Source: Algoriphagus boseongensis (GTDB taxonomy: Bacteria; Bacteroidota; Bacteroidia; Cytophagales; Cyclobacteriaceae). From it: a stretch of DNA of 64,000 nucleotides. Where the stretch lies: positions 1 through 64,000 of the forward strand of contig NZ_SNYF01000009.1 in the NCBI RefSeq assembly GCF_004362805.1, read 5' to 3'. Shown piece after piece: positions 1 through 10,080 of the stretch (position 1 is its first letter; each line of letters starts with the position of its first letter). Made by a program: the position numbers and the translations under genes. The notes beneath the pieces are model-generated. The model was given only the letters and a program-made list of their open reading frames with translations. It did no database searches and was not told the origin of the DNA.

Positions 1-41
1 AAATGACGGACTGGTTGATGCGATTGATGTTGATTTTCCAT
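1..41 (-). CDS. Possible start of a gene running off the left edge (partial)
   Basis: An ATG at position 41 on the minus strand opens a frame that stays open to the window edge (13 codons, beginning MENQHQSHQPVRH). It lies downstream of, and in the same direction as, the acyl-CoA dehydrogenase gene. Thirteen codons is too short to prove coding, so this is only a candidate. No function can be assigned. Confidence 0.3.
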   Translation of the reverse strand, partial: MENQHQSHQPVRH

Positions 42-129
42 GTCTTGAAAGTTGTGTAACTCTCAAAAACGGTCAATCTATTTTAGACCTTTACATCTTG
101 CCAACTGCATACTGTCCACTGCCATCTGT

Positions 130-1272
130 TTATTTCAACACTTCCCTCGAAATCACCAACTTCTGGATCTCGGAGGTTCCTTCACCAATGGTGCAAAGCT
201 TAGAATCTCGGTAATATTTTTCCACTGGGTAATCTTTGGTAAATCCATATCCTCCAAAGATCTGTACCGCCTCATTGGATACAGAAACCGCTACTTCAGA
301 TGCATAAAGCTTTGCCTGGGCTCCGGCAAGCGTAACTTTTTCTCCCCTGTTTTTCAGGTCAGCAGCTTTGAAAGTCAATAGTTTTGCCGCCTCAATTTGG
401 GTGGCCATGTCTGCCAGTTTGAAGGAGATTCCCTGGAAGCTGGAAATAGGCTTGTTGAATTGGTGACGCTCCTTGGAGTATTGGATAGAAGCTTCTAAAG
501 CTCCCTCTGCAATGCCTAAGGATAAGGCTGCAATGGAAATCCTACCTCCGTCCAATATCTTCATGGACTGGATAAAACCTTCACCCACTTCGCCCAAGAC
601 TTGGCTTTCGTGGACTTTGCAATCCTCAAAAATCATCTCGGCAGTTTCTGAGGCTCGCATGCCAAGTTTGTCCTCTTTTCTGCCTCCCTTGAATCCCGGA
701 GTGCCTTTTTCTACAATAAAAGCGGTCATTCCATGACTATCTCCTACTTCTCCAGTTCGGGCGATTACCACCGCCACATCTCCTGAGTAGCCATGCGTGA
801 TAAAGTTCTTGGCTCCATTGAGTACGTAATAGTCACCCTCTTTTTTGGCGACGGTACGCATATTTCCAGCATCGGAACCTGTATTCGGCTCAGTCAAGCC
901 CCAGGCTCCAAGCCATTCGCAGGTAGCTAGTTTGGGTAGGTATTTTTGCTTTTGCTCGGCATTGCCAAACATCAAAATATGACCGGTGCACAGGGAATTA
1001 TGGGCTGCCATGGATAGTCCCACTGAGGGGTCAAGCTTGGCCAGTTCGAGTATTGCAGTCACATATTCAAAATAGCCAAAACCAGATCCTCCGTATTCGG
1101 TAGGAACCAAAACGCCCATCAGGCCTAATTCGCCGAGTTTTTTAAATACAGGTAAAGGGAAATAGCTCTGATCGTCCCATTCTTTTCTGAAGGGGGTGAT
1201 TTCTTTTGCTCCGAAATCCCGGATCATTTGAGCGATCATTCGCTGGTTTTCATTCGATGAAAAATCCATCAT
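130..1272 (-). CDS. Acyl-CoA dehydrogenase
   Basis: This 380-residue protein has the usual length and full fold order of the acyl-CoA dehydrogenase family: an N-terminal helical domain, a middle beta domain (WGLTEPNTGSDAG) and a C-terminal helical domain. These flavoenzymes introduce the alpha-beta double bond into acyl-CoA in fatty-acid or branched-chain amino-acid breakdown and pass electrons to ETF. Near the C-terminus IGEGTSEIQ holds the catalytic glutamate in the position typical of short-chain and butyryl-CoA type enzymes, and FGGYGF is the usual FAD/tetramer motif. Two ATGs occur in tandem at the start; the first is used. The ETF genes are not nearby, and the exact chain-length preference cannot be read from sequence. 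Confidence 0.93.
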   Translation of the reverse strand: MMDFSSNENQRMIAQMIRDFGAKEITPFRKEWDDQSYFPLPVFKKLGELGLMGVLVPTEYGGSGFGYFEYVTAILELAKLDPSVGLSMAAHNSLCTGHILMFGNAEQKQKYLPKLATCEWLGAWGLTEPNTGSDAGNMRTVAKKEGDYYVLNGAKNFITHGYSGDVAVVIARTGEVGDSHGMTAFIVEKGTPGFKGGRKEDKLGMRASETAEMIFEDCKVHESQVLGEVGEGFIQSMKILDGGRISIAALSLGIAEGALEASIQYSKERHQFNKPISSFQGISFKLADMATQIEAAKLLTFKAADLKNRGEKVTLAGAQAKLYASEVAVSVSNEAVQIFGGYGFTKDYPVEKYYRDSKLCTIGEGTSEIQKLVISREVLK

Positions 1273-1490
1273 GAGTAATATTTGGGTTTATTCTAGATTA
1301 TAAACCTTAAGATGAGAATTAGGTTTGGCAGTACCAAATAGGCCAAATCCGATGAAAATTTTGAAAATTTCTAAGAACTCAAGCTTTTGATTCTACGAAT
1401 CCAACAGAAAATTCTTTTTTTATTTAAAAAACGGGTAAAGACCCATTATTCCTTATTTTAGAAAGGTTTTGATTTTAATCAGCATAATAA

Positions 1491-3425
1491 ATGAGATCAG
1501 CAGGATTTACGTTTTTGTTTGTCATTATAGTCGCCATTTCCTCCTTTGCTCAAAGTCCAACTTATGTTTTGGACAGCTTAAAAACACAACTAAAGCAGGC
1601 AAAAACCGACCAAGAGAGGGTAGGAATTTATTCCGAATTGACCTGGTACTGGGCTATGGTTAATTTGGATTCAGCCTTGGCTTATGGTAAAGAATCACTT
1701 GCTCTGACAGAGAAAGTGGGAGACAAAAAGGCCATTGGACAAGCCTGGAGTGATCTGGGAAATGCTTACAACCAAAAGGGACAATTTGCGGAAGCAAAAA
1801 ATGCCTACAAGAAATCATTGCTGATTCGAACTGAAATAGCGGATTCTGCCGGAATTGCAGGTTCCAAAAGTAATTTAGCCTCAGTTCATCAGCGATTGTA
1901 TCAGACCGATTCCGCAATGAGTTACTATGTGGAGGCCTTGGATTATTACGAGCGGACAGGAAACGACAGATATATCAATTTTCTAAAAAATAATCTTGCA
2001 GTGCTTCATGAGGATATGCGAAATTTCCCAACCGCCCTCAAGCTCTATGAAGAAGTTGCCAAGTATCGTGAGGAAAATCAATTGATTTACGATTTGGCCT
2101 TGGTATATAATAACATGGGCAATATTTATAAGGCCACCAAAGATTACTCCAAGAGTGAAGAGTACCTCAATAAAGCCCTGGAAAATGGATTTAAGGCGGG
2201 AGATTCCTTGGTGGTTTCTGTCACATACCTCAATCTGGCTTCCCTTTTCAATGCCGCTGATCGTCCTGATCAAGCAATTGAGGCCGCAAATGCAGGGATA
2301 AAAATTGCCAAAAAGGTTAACTCACTTTACGATCAGGCCATGATGGAGTATGCTTTGGGGAACTCCTATTCCTTGAAAAAGGAATATTCCAAAGCCCGAA
2401 CTTCCTACTTGAGTGCCATCAAAGTTTTGGAGGATCTGGAGGCAAAGGAGGAAGTATCTGCCATTCAACTTCGATTGGTGCCGGTCTTTGCAGCACTTAA
2501 CATGCCCGATAGCGCTCAATATTATACAGATTTATACATCGATTATCGAAATAAGCTGACTGAAGAACAGGTTGAGGAGTTGACCAATGAAATCCAAACC
2601 AAGTACGAAACCGAGAAAAAAGATCGGGAAATTGCCGAGCAGCAATTAGCCATCCGGAATAAAAACCTCCAGCTTTACGGGAGTTTGATTTTAGCTTTAG
2701 CACTGGGGATTTTGGGCTATTTACTATACCGTCAGCAAAAGCTGAAGAATCAGCAGCTTAAACAGGAGGCAGAATTGAAGGCTGTTTTGGCCCAATTGGA
2801 AACTCAAAACAAACTCCAGGAGCAGCGACTGCTCATCTCCAGAGACCTTCATGACAATATCGGAGCCCAGTTGACTTTTATAATTTCTGCGATCGAAAAC
2901 CTGAAGTTTTTTGAGCCAGTCAAGGAGCAGCTGAACCAGCGCTACGATTCCATTGCCAGCTTCACCAAGCAAACCATCACTGAACTCCGGGATACCATCT
3001 GGGCCATGAACAGCGGTCAGGTGACTTGGGAATCCTTGGCGGGAAGAGTTCAGGATTATTTACAAAAAGCTAGACAGTCTTCGCCAGGAATTCAATTCGA
3101 GTTTTCCTTGGCCGATTCGATCCAGAAAGACTCAACGCTTGGTTCCGCAGAAAGTATTCAGGTGCTGAGAATTATCCAAGAGGCGGTTCAAAATGCAGTC
3201 AAATATGCTGAAGCAAGTTCTATAAAAGTGGAGGTCAATAGGGAAAATGTAGAGTACCAAGTTTCTATTCAGGATAATGGAAAAGGATTCGAAGAATCTG
3301 AAATTACCCCCGGGAATGGACTATACAACATGCGAAAGCGAGCAGAGGAATTGGGGGGAGTTTTGGAAATTTCTTCTAATCCCGGGAATGGTACCGTGAT
3401 CCTATTAGTTTGGGATGGAGAATAG
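1491..3425 (+). CDS. TPR-containing membrane sensor histidine kinase
   Basis: The 644-residue protein starts with a signal peptide (cleavage near SSFAQS). About six tetratricopeptide repeats (roughly residues 50-340) predicted to be periplasmic follow, then a single membrane helix (about 395-415), a coiled-coil linker and a NarL/DesK-type kinase core. The phosphoacceptor histidine is in SRDLHDNIGAQL (H454), and the ATPase boxes DNGKGF and GNGLYNM are near the C-terminus. This is the HisKA_3/HATPase_c architecture common in Bacteroidota. A LuxR-type response regulator would be the expected partner, but none lies next to it; the downstream gene is a small membrane protein. Ligand and target are unknown. 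Confidence 0.9.
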   Translation: MRSAGFTFLFVIIVAISSFAQSPTYVLDSLKTQLKQAKTDQERVGIYSELTWYWAMVNLDSALAYGKESLALTEKVGDKKAIGQAWSDLGNAYNQKGQFAEAKNAYKKSLLIRTEIADSAGIAGSKSNLASVHQRLYQTDSAMSYYVEALDYYERTGNDRYINFLKNNLAVLHEDMRNFPTALKLYEEVAKYREENQLIYDLALVYNNMGNIYKATKDYSKSEEYLNKALENGFKAGDSLVVSVTYLNLASLFNAADRPDQAIEAANAGIKIAKKVNSLYDQAMMEYALGNSYSLKKEYSKARTSYLSAIKVLEDLEAKEEVSAIQLRLVPVFAALNMPDSAQYYTDLYIDYRNKLTEEQVEELTNEIQTKYETEKKDREIAEQQLAIRNKNLQLYGSLILALALGILGYLLYRQQKLKNQQLKQEAELKAVLAQLETQNKLQEQRLLISRDLHDNIGAQLTFIISAIENLKFFEPVKEQLNQRYDSIASFTKQTITELRDTIWAMNSGQVTWESLAGRVQDYLQKARQSSPGIQFEFSLADSIQKDSTLGSAESIQVLRIIQEAVQNAVKYAEASSIKVEVNRENVEYQVSIQDNGKGFEESEITPGNGLYNMRKRAEELGGVLEISSNPGNGTVILLVWDGE

Positions 3426-3485
3426 GACTTTTGACGTATAGCAATTCGAGTAGTCAAAACTTAGCTTTCGAAGAATTTTGAGATA

Positions 3486-3779
3486 ATGCTGGGTTTTTTG
3501 ACAGAATCAGTTGGGCTTTTGGTATTGGCGACCCTGACGCTTGGCCTGTTCGTATTTTTTCATTTTATCCTTTTTAAGGAGTATTTAAGCACCAAGCGGA
3601 TTCATTTTCAAAGGATTACCCAGTTGGAAAATTTGGTTCAGCAAGAACTTGATCGATCCAAAGCCCTTTTTCTAGGAGACCAGCAATTCCATAGGATAAA
3701 GGCTGAAACCGAGGAAAAATTAGGCTTGATTAAAATCCTTTTGGAACTGATGGGAAAAGACAAAAAAAAGGGACCCTAA
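3486..3779 (+). CDS. Small single-pass membrane protein, unknown function
   Basis: This 97-residue protein has one strong N-terminal membrane helix (roughly residues 5-30) and a charged, probably helical cytoplasmic tail. I do not recognise a family. It begins 60 nt after the sensor kinase in the same direction, so the two may be co-transcribed. The stop codon sits inside the stem of the terminator at 3766-3794, which supports the reading frame as a real transcript end. No catalytic motifs are visible. Confidence 0.6.
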   Translation: MLGFLTESVGLLVLATLTLGLFVFFHFILFKEYLSTKRIHFQRITQLENLVQQELDRSKALFLGDQQFHRIKAETEEKLGLIKILLELMGKDKKKGP

Positions 3780-3794
3780 TTCTAGGATCCCTTT
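3766..3794. terminator. Bidirectional terminator hairpin
   Basis: An 11-bp stem with one mismatch (AAGGGACCCTA at 3768-3778 and TAGGATCCCTT at 3783-3793) has an A run on the left and T residues on the right. It can serve both the small membrane-protein gene on the plus strand and the convergent M20 peptidase gene on the minus strand. It overlaps the stop codon of the former. Confidence 0.7.
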
Positions 3795-3813
3795 CGTTTT
3801 GGATAGGTTCAGC

Positions 3814-5241
3814 TTAATTAAAATTCTTGATCATTTGGTAGCAAAACTGGATGATCTCCTTGTAGTTTTCTTTACCGAGTTTCTCATCAATGCCATGGAA
3901 GCGCTGCATGGAAGTAGAATCTAAGCGCATCGGGTGGAAGCGATATACCTGTTCGGATACAGGATAAAAATACCGAGAATCCGTAGCGCCTCCCACTAAG
4001 CCTGGCACTACTACAGTCTCAGGATGAAGGCTCCGCATGGTTTTTTCCAAGACTTTATAGGGCTCTGCATCAGCACTTGATACAGGAGGAGGATTGGTTA
4101 AGAAGCCAACAGGTTCCACTTGGACCTTGTCGGAAACGATACTTTCAATATGAGCTTGAGTAGATTCAATGGTTTCTCCAGGAAGGATTCTGAAATTGAT
4201 CGTGGCTTCTGCTACGGTAGGAATTACGTTGTTTTTTACCCCGCCATCGATTATCGTAGGGGCTGTTGTCGTGTGAACATTGAATCCCTCCAAAATCTGC
4301 TTTTTAAATAGCCAAGGATTGGCAAAAACCATCCTTGTGAAAAATGGCATCTCAGGTCCTAGATATTCTAATTGTTGGGGAATCGGGTCGATCATTTTGT
4401 AAGGAAGCTGATTGTTTTCCAGATCTACGATGGCCTTAGCCAAGATTCCAATGGTATTTTCCTTGGGTGGAGCAGAGCTATGTCCTCCATTCGTTTTGAC
4501 AATAAGTCGGAAGGAAGCAAATCCTTTTTCCCCCAGATTGATCATCGCCACAGGAGATTCTATTCCGGGCACTAGTCCTTCAGCGATAAATCCTCCCTCA
4601 TCCATGGTCATGGCAGCCTTGATTCCTCTTTCTTTTAGTAGTTCAGCAATTTTGCCAGCTCCTCTTGGACCTCCAACTTCCTCGTCATGTCCCGAGGCAA
4701 TGTAGATGGTACGCGAGGGTTGAAATCCTTCTGAAAGCAGTTTTTCCACCGACTCCAATAGGCCTATCAGCGTTCCTTTGTCGTCCATGGTACCTCTTCC
4801 GATGATGTGGGTGTCCGTGATTCGACCCTCAAAAGGTGGAGCTTCCCATTGGTTGATTGTTGGTTCATCTACAGGGACCACATCCTGATGGGACATAAGA
4901 ATGATAGGTTTCATAGAAGGATCAGAACCTTCCCAGGTATAGAGCAGACTATACGTATTGATTTTTTCCAGCTTGAGTTTGGAGTGGATCAGCGGGAAAG
5001 TTTGTTCCAAAAATCGATGAAATCCAAAAAATTCGGTTGAGTCAGGGGGAGTATCCTCATTGAATGAAATGGTTTTGAATTGGATTGCCTTGGATAGGTT
5101 TTCAAAAACCTGATCTGAAATGGCGACTTTTTCCACAGGCTCACCTTCCACTTGTTTGGAGCTCATTCGGAAGGTGTTGAATAGGATAAAGGCTACTGCT
5201 GCAAGAAGTAAAAGCATCAGCCAGAGAAGGATTTTTTTCAT
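3814..5241 (-). CDS. M20 family metallopeptidase (carboxypeptidase-like)
   Basis: The 475-residue protein belongs to the M20 di-zinc peptidases, in the longer subgroup resembling yeast carboxypeptidase S. It has an N-terminal membrane anchor (residues 4-22), so it is probably held on the periplasmic face. Expected zinc-ligand motifs are present in order: MSHQDVVPV, GRGTMDDKG, GHDEEVGG (the EE pair contains the catalytic base) and GATDSRYF near the end, with a late His in FHGIDE. A dimerisation domain interrupts the catalytic domain around residues 230-350. It probably hydrolyses peptides or N-acyl amino acids. The gene stands alone, convergent with the kinase unit and followed on the same strand by no close partner. 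Confidence 0.88.
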   Translation of the reverse strand: MKKILLWLMLLLLAAVAFILFNTFRMSSKQVEGEPVEKVAISDQVFENLSKAIQFKTISFNEDTPPDSTEFFGFHRFLEQTFPLIHSKLKLEKINTYSLLYTWEGSDPSMKPIILMSHQDVVPVDEPTINQWEAPPFEGRITDTHIIGRGTMDDKGTLIGLLESVEKLLSEGFQPSRTIYIASGHDEEVGGPRGAGKIAELLKERGIKAAMTMDEGGFIAEGLVPGIESPVAMINLGEKGFASFRLIVKTNGGHSSAPPKENTIGILAKAIVDLENNQLPYKMIDPIPQQLEYLGPEMPFFTRMVFANPWLFKKQILEGFNVHTTTAPTIIDGGVKNNVIPTVAEATINFRILPGETIESTQAHIESIVSDKVQVEPVGFLTNPPPVSSADAEPYKVLEKTMRSLHPETVVVPGLVGGATDSRYFYPVSEQVYRFHPMRLDSTSMQRFHGIDEKLGKENYKEIIQFCYQMIKNFN

Positions 5242-5328
5242 GGAAGGTGGTTGTGAATTTTATTGTTTTGATTTTACAAAAAAGGAATTTAAGCAAAAGG
5301 TCCAAACATTCAGCTTGGACCTTTCATT

Positions 5329-8300
5329 TTAGGATATTTCTACATCCTTGGTATTGTCATCAGGAATCCTGTCGATCAGCTTGTTGTAAGGATCAATTCC
5401 TGCTTTCACCGGCTCACCTTTCACTTTGATTGTGATGGTGGATTGCCCGGGTTTGATTTTGTATTTCTGGACATAAAGCGGATTGGTTCGGGTTCTTCCG
5501 TTTTCATCTTTGTCCTCTGCTGCAAAAACTCCAATGTCTATGTAATCTCCATCATAGCTCGCATTTTCTTCTTTGCCTGTTTCATCGGCATAGAGTTTTT
5601 GAGAAAGTATGTTTAGGGTAAGTTCATATTCCCCATCTGAGATTTTTTTGGCGGTAACAGATTCTGCACGGTTATCATACAAGGTGATTTTATTCCAGGT
5701 GTCGTCCAGGTAATATTTCAGGCTATCTGGGGTCACTTGATCCAAATGCCTGAATAAATCATAGCTGCCTGGGAATGGAGGGAATTGCTTTAGTCCAAAT
5801 TCCTGATTGAATGCATAAAGAGCAGAGTCCATCGCCTCTTCCCCGATCAGGTCTCGGAGTCCATACAAGATCAAACTTCCTTTATTGTACCATTGGTATG
5901 GGCGATTGCAATTGATGAAGGTGTTTTCCTTTTTGCTTTCGTTGGATCTTCCTCTTAGGTAGTCATCCAATTCGTCCTCCAGGAAGCGCTTCATGTTGTC
6001 TTTTCCGTACTTTCTCTCAGAGAGTATCAAGGCAGAAAATTCAGCCAATGCTTCTGAAATCAAATTGGATCCCCGTGTATTATTCGGAGTGATTTGATGT
6101 CCCCACCACTGGTGAGCCAGCTCATGCGCTGTCACATAGTAGACATAATCGAAGGCGTTTGGATCGGAGAAGTTTGCGACCCAACCGAAACTCTCAGAGA
6201 ACGGAACGGTGTTCGGGAAAGATTGCGCAAATCCGGCATATCTCGGAAATTCCAAAAGGCGCATCTGCCTAAATTGGAAATTGCCGTAAGTCTCTGAGAA
6301 ATAAGTCAAACCATCTTTATAAGATTCTAAGAAGCGATCCAGATTGTAAGGATGCTTGGCGTCGTGGTAGATCTCGATATTTATTTTTTGCCCATCAGGA
6401 AGGACAGCTTCATCTCTCAAAACCTCATATTCTGCTGATACAAAAGTGAAAAATGACTGAATCGGCGTGTCTTGAATGTAATGGAAATACCTTCTTCCGT
6501 TTTCTTCCCACTCCTTTTGAAGATATCCGGGAGCGACTGCGATTTGGGAAGGAATCGTGCTTACCACAGCTTCAAACTGAATGAAATCCGCATCATCTGC
6601 GAAAAGCAGCGTTCGTTCACCCTTTGGATCATGATGCGGCGGTAAATCCTCCGGTTTTTCTGGAAGCTCATATTTCCTTCTGTCCTCATCCGAAGAAATC
6701 TCAATTCCCGCATCATATCCGATATTCGGAATTCCCCCACTAAAGAATGAACCATTGTAAACCAGCTCTCTGCCAAAGCCTGAATTTGGGAATCCCGTAT
6801 TCAAGGCCTTGCTAATTATGGTCAGATTCAAGGTGTCTCCCGGCTGCATGGTTTGGGGAAGAGCCGTTATTTTATACCATTCCCTTTCTGGGTTTTTTCC
6901 GAAAACCTGGAATTTTCTAGGTTCATAAGTCAAGGGAAAGCGATGCTTCAGCGTATCCCCGTTGAGGACTACTTTGAAATCATCCAAAGAAACGGAGTTG
7001 AAATGGATAGAGTCAATTGGGGAATCTGTCTTGTTTACCAATTCGACTTGAGCCACGAAATACGCATCTCGCTCCATAGGGTAGAGATCAGCCTGAATAT
7101 TCACTTTGGTGTATTTAGGCTGAGGAATTCCCTCGTATTTTTTCAACTGTTTCTCATAGGCCACTGATCGCTTGGTCATTTCCTCCGGAGTCATGTATCC
7201 ATTTTCATAGACCACGGTTTGGTAAATGTATGCCCCAGATGCCAAGGCAATCAGAAGAAATAGGTAGGAAAGCTTTGGAGCTGAGGTCCCAAGTCTGGAT
7301 TTGGCAGATTGCCAACGGCTTTTCCAAGAATCTTCTGTTCCTCTTGAAAAGAAGATGCTGAAAAACAAAACCAGAAATATTCCCCACGCTGTCCAGTATA
7401 GATTAAACCAGAAAAGAGGTTTGCCAAAGTGCCCCAGTCCGTTCATGTCACTCCAGGTATAGCCAGGCTTATAGCTGAAGAAGAAGAGGTTGAAATTGTA
7501 ATCCGCAAAATCCCTCAGGATGATCATCACCAGCCAAATTCCAATCGCAGCTGCATGTCCTGCAAACTTATTATTGACTACCAAATGAACCGCAAATACC
7601 AGCATAACCATCTGGAGATAATCTGGCAGGGAAATCAAATAGCTGTCAATCAAATAGACTTTCAAATCGTAATCGAAGTAGCCTTTCAGGGTTTGGATAA
7701 TGATTCCCACTACGATAGGAACAGTAGTCAAAACCAAGCAGATAAAAGCCATTCCCAAAAACTTGGAAGAAATCACGACTGAGTCCTTTACCGGGAAAGT
7801 ATCATTGATGACAGAATACCCAGTGGCTTTGTCTCTGTGGAGGGCTTCTCCGGTAAAGAACACGATGATGATGAAGACGAACAGGTTGTAGTCAAAGGAT
7901 TTGTACTCCATCAAAAAGGAAGTGGATGGAAAATTGGGAACGCTATAAAGCGTCATTCCTATCCAAAAGTCCAAAACCAAAAAGATCAATCCACCTAAAA
8001 GAATTGAGCGGAAATAGACGTCTTTAGAAACATTTTGAACCTCAATCCTTGTGAGAGTTTTGAGACTGTTCCATTGATAGTTTTTGGAAAAATCCGAAAC
8101 AGCCGAAATCTTTTTCTGAATGTATCCTGGTTCAGCTTCTTTGCCGGCCTTGCTTTTCTTTTGAGAAGTCTGAAAGAAATAACTGAAGCTAAATCGGAAA
8201 TAAGCAGCTACAAAAAACACCAATCCCAATCCAGACCAAAGCAACCGGTTCAGCAGCAAGTTTCCTTCAAGAGGAAGGAAAAAGCTGTTTTGCTCGTAAG

Positions 8301-8973
8301 GAGTGAGATATCGGGTTTGAAGGCTAAATGAATTTAATCCAAACGGATCTATCAACTGAACCAAATCCTTGTTTTCAATATCCTGAGCAAGGAAATTGGC
8401 CAGCAGGTAAAATATGAAGACTACAATTCCACCTGAATAAATGGACCGGATATTTCTGGTGAAGACGATGAGGGCAAAAAACAAGGTTCCCGCCAACCAG
8501 AGATTTGGAAGAAGAAGGGTAAACCAAGGTTGGAAATAATTGATCAATAAGTTGGGACCGTAGCGCTCAGCTTCTGTGCCAAAGCTAGGGCCGAAAAGAC
8601 TACCCAGAAAAATACCCAGCAATGCTCCCAAAGAAATAAAGAGAAGGGTGACGAACGATCCCCAAAACCTTCCCATGAAATAGTCAAATTTCGTGATAGG
8701 GTAGCTGAAAAGGAATGTTCCTGTCTTATGCTCTAAATCCCGATAAAGCGGCACACCCATAACCGCCGACGCAATCAAAATCCCAAAAATGGAAATCAGA
8801 AGCAGCAATTCCGCGATGACGATTGGAGCGTTATGAAAGACTTTTTCGGAAGCCGGTGTGTTTCCGAAACCAATTAGCAGCATAGGGACAATGGTCAACA
8901 TCAGGAAGTAAATCCAGGTCGCCGGCCGTCCAAACCGGTATTTTAGTTCGAATAGAAAGATATCCTTAAACAT
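5329..8973 (-). CDS. ABC-2 type permease fused to M1 family aminopeptidase
   Basis: This 1214-residue fusion has two ABC-2-type membrane halves (about residues 1-270 and 310-590, roughly a dozen predicted helices) followed by an M1 peptidase-like domain that is probably periplasmic. The zinc site is intact: HELAHQWWGH with the third ligand in SEALAEF about 18 residues later. The exopeptidase motif GAMEN is not recognisable; PRYAGFAQSFP occupies its expected place, so classical aminopeptidase specificity is doubtful. The gene is 8 nt downstream of the ATPase gene, forming a two-gene exporter operon. This fused architecture recurs in Bacteroidota, usually annotated as ABC transporter permease/M1 aminopeptidase. 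The transported substrate is unknown. Confidence 0.88.
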   Translation of the reverse strand: MFKDIFLFELKYRFGRPATWIYFLMLTIVPMLLIGFGNTPASEKVFHNAPIVIAELLLLISIFGILIASAVMGVPLYRDLEHKTGTFLFSYPITKFDYFMGRFWGSFVTLLFISLGALLGIFLGSLFGPSFGTEAERYGPNLLINYFQPWFTLLLPNLWLAGTLFFALIVFTRNIRSIYSGGIVVFIFYLLANFLAQDIENKDLVQLIDPFGLNSFSLQTRYLTPYEQNSFFLPLEGNLLLNRLLWSGLGLVFFVAAYFRFSFSYFFQTSQKKSKAGKEAEPGYIQKKISAVSDFSKNYQWNSLKTLTRIEVQNVSKDVYFRSILLGGLIFLVLDFWIGMTLYSVPNFPSTSFLMEYKSFDYNLFVFIIIVFFTGEALHRDKATGYSVINDTFPVKDSVVISSKFLGMAFICLVLTTVPIVVGIIIQTLKGYFDYDLKVYLIDSYLISLPDYLQMVMLVFAVHLVVNNKFAGHAAAIGIWLVMIILRDFADYNFNLFFFSYKPGYTWSDMNGLGHFGKPLFWFNLYWTAWGIFLVLFFSIFFSRGTEDSWKSRWQSAKSRLGTSAPKLSYLFLLIALASGAYIYQTVVYENGYMTPEEMTKRSVAYEKQLKKYEGIPQPKYTKVNIQADLYPMERDAYFVAQVELVNKTDSPIDSIHFNSVSLDDFKVVLNGDTLKHRFPLTYEPRKFQVFGKNPEREWYKITALPQTMQPGDTLNLTIISKALNTGFPNSGFGRELVYNGSFFSGGIPNIGYDAGIEISSDEDRRKYELPEKPEDLPPHHDPKGERTLLFADDADFIQFEAVVSTIPSQIAVAPGYLQKEWEENGRRYFHYIQDTPIQSFFTFVSAEYEVLRDEAVLPDGQKINIEIYHDAKHPYNLDRFLESYKDGLTYFSETYGNFQFRQMRLLEFPRYAGFAQSFPNTVPFSESFGWVANFSDPNAFDYVYYVTAHELAHQWWGHQITPNNTRGSNLISEALAEFSALILSERKYGKDNMKRFLEDELDDYLRGRSNESKKENTFINCNRPYQWYNKGSLILYGLRDLIGEEAMDSALYAFNQEFGLKQFPPFPGSYDLFRHLDQVTPDSLKYYLDDTWNKITLYDNRAESVTAKKISDGEYELTLNILSQKLYADETGKEENASYDGDYIDIGVFAAEDKDENGRTRTNPLYVQKYKIKPGQSTITIKVKGEPVKAGIDPYNKLIDRIPDDNTKDVEIS

Positions 8974-8981
8974 AAGCCTGC

Positions 8982-9869
8982 TTATATGGTGATAGGATCA
9001 ACTTTCTTGGAAATGAAACTGAAGTAGACGTCTTCTAGATCAGCAGGAACTGCCTCAAAACCATTATCCAAAGCCTCTTCACTTTCTACGCGAAGACTTA
9101 ATTTTCCTGAGATCAATTTGGTGGAGATCACGTGGTAATCTTTTCTGTATTGATCCAAATCCCCTTTGTCGATTGCTTTTTGGTAGATTTTTCCCTGAAC
9201 CATGGCCAGTCCATCTTTTGGTTTTCCTTGCATGAGCACTTCTCCCATGCAGATAATGGCCATGTTGGAGCAAAGAGTATTCACATCTTCCACGATGTGA
9301 GTGGATAGGATTACGATGGTATTTTCTCCGATTTCTGAAAGCAGATTGTAGAATCGGTTTCTTTCCGAAGGATCGAGACCTGCCGTGGGTTCATCAACTA
9401 TGATTAGGGAAGGATTTCCCACTAAGGCCTGTGCAATTCCAAAACGCTGACGCATACCGCCGGAATAAGTACCCAATCCTTTTTTGCGGTCTTTGTAAAG
9501 ATTCACCCGATTAAGCAGGGCTTCTACGAGGTCCTTTCGCTCAGCTTTATTTCCTATTCCTTTCATCTGGGCGATATGATCCAGCATAGTTTCGGCACTT
9601 ATTCTGGGATAAAGCCCAAAATCCTGAGGAAGGTAACCTAGCCGTTCTCTTACGGATTGTTTATCCTTTAAGACATCGATCCCATCCAAAGTGATGCTTC
9701 CGAGATCAGCATCCTGAAGGGTGGCAATAGTCCTCATTAAGGTGGATTTTCCTGCACCATTGGGTCCCAAAAGGCCAAACATCCCCTGAGGGATGGTGAG
9801 GGAAATGTTGTTTAAAGCTCTTACACCATTTGGGTAAGTCTTGGTTAAGTTTGAAATAATTAATTCCAT
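8982..9869 (-). CDS. ABC transporter ATP-binding protein
   Basis: This 295-residue cytoplasmic ATPase has all nucleotide-binding motifs in order: Walker A GPNGAGKST, Q-loop GYLPQDFGL, signature YSGGMRQR, Walker B LIIVDEPTAGLDP and H-loop STHIVED. The C-terminal 70 residues are the DrrA/CcmA-like tail often seen in ABC-2 exporters. It lies directly upstream of the permease/M1 fusion (8 nt gap), so the two form one transporter in which this subunit supplies the energy. The D-loop and other core residues look normal. The cargo cannot be inferred from sequence. Confidence 0.93.
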   Translation of the reverse strand: MELIISNLTKTYPNGVRALNNISLTIPQGMFGLLGPNGAGKSTLMRTIATLQDADLGSITLDGIDVLKDKQSVRERLGYLPQDFGLYPRISAETMLDHIAQMKGIGNKAERKDLVEALLNRVNLYKDRKKGLGTYSGGMRQRFGIAQALVGNPSLIIVDEPTAGLDPSERNRFYNLLSEIGENTIVILSTHIVEDVNTLCSNMAIICMGEVLMQGKPKDGLAMVQGKIYQKAIDKGDLDQYRKDYHVISTKLISGKLSLRVESEEALDNGFEAVPADLEDVYFSFISKKVDPITI

Positions 9870-10080
9870 AGAAACTGGGATAGTGGTTTAAAATTGAGGT
9901 CTCCAAAAATTAGCTTTGAAGAAAATGTTTGTCTTTTAAGTTAAGTATTTGGTTTGAAAGGCTTTGTATGATTCTGGGATAATTGAGCTTTCTTAACCTT
10001 TAGATGCAGATTTTCCGTGATTGGTGACTCAGGGCAGAGATATTTTTTTTAACTAGAAAGCGAAAACCAAAAGTCCCTCC

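Noticed and set aside
52..736. Plus-strand open frames within the acyl-CoA dehydrogenase region
   Set aside because: They are antisense shadows of a complete, well-conserved gene and show no protein-family features of their own.
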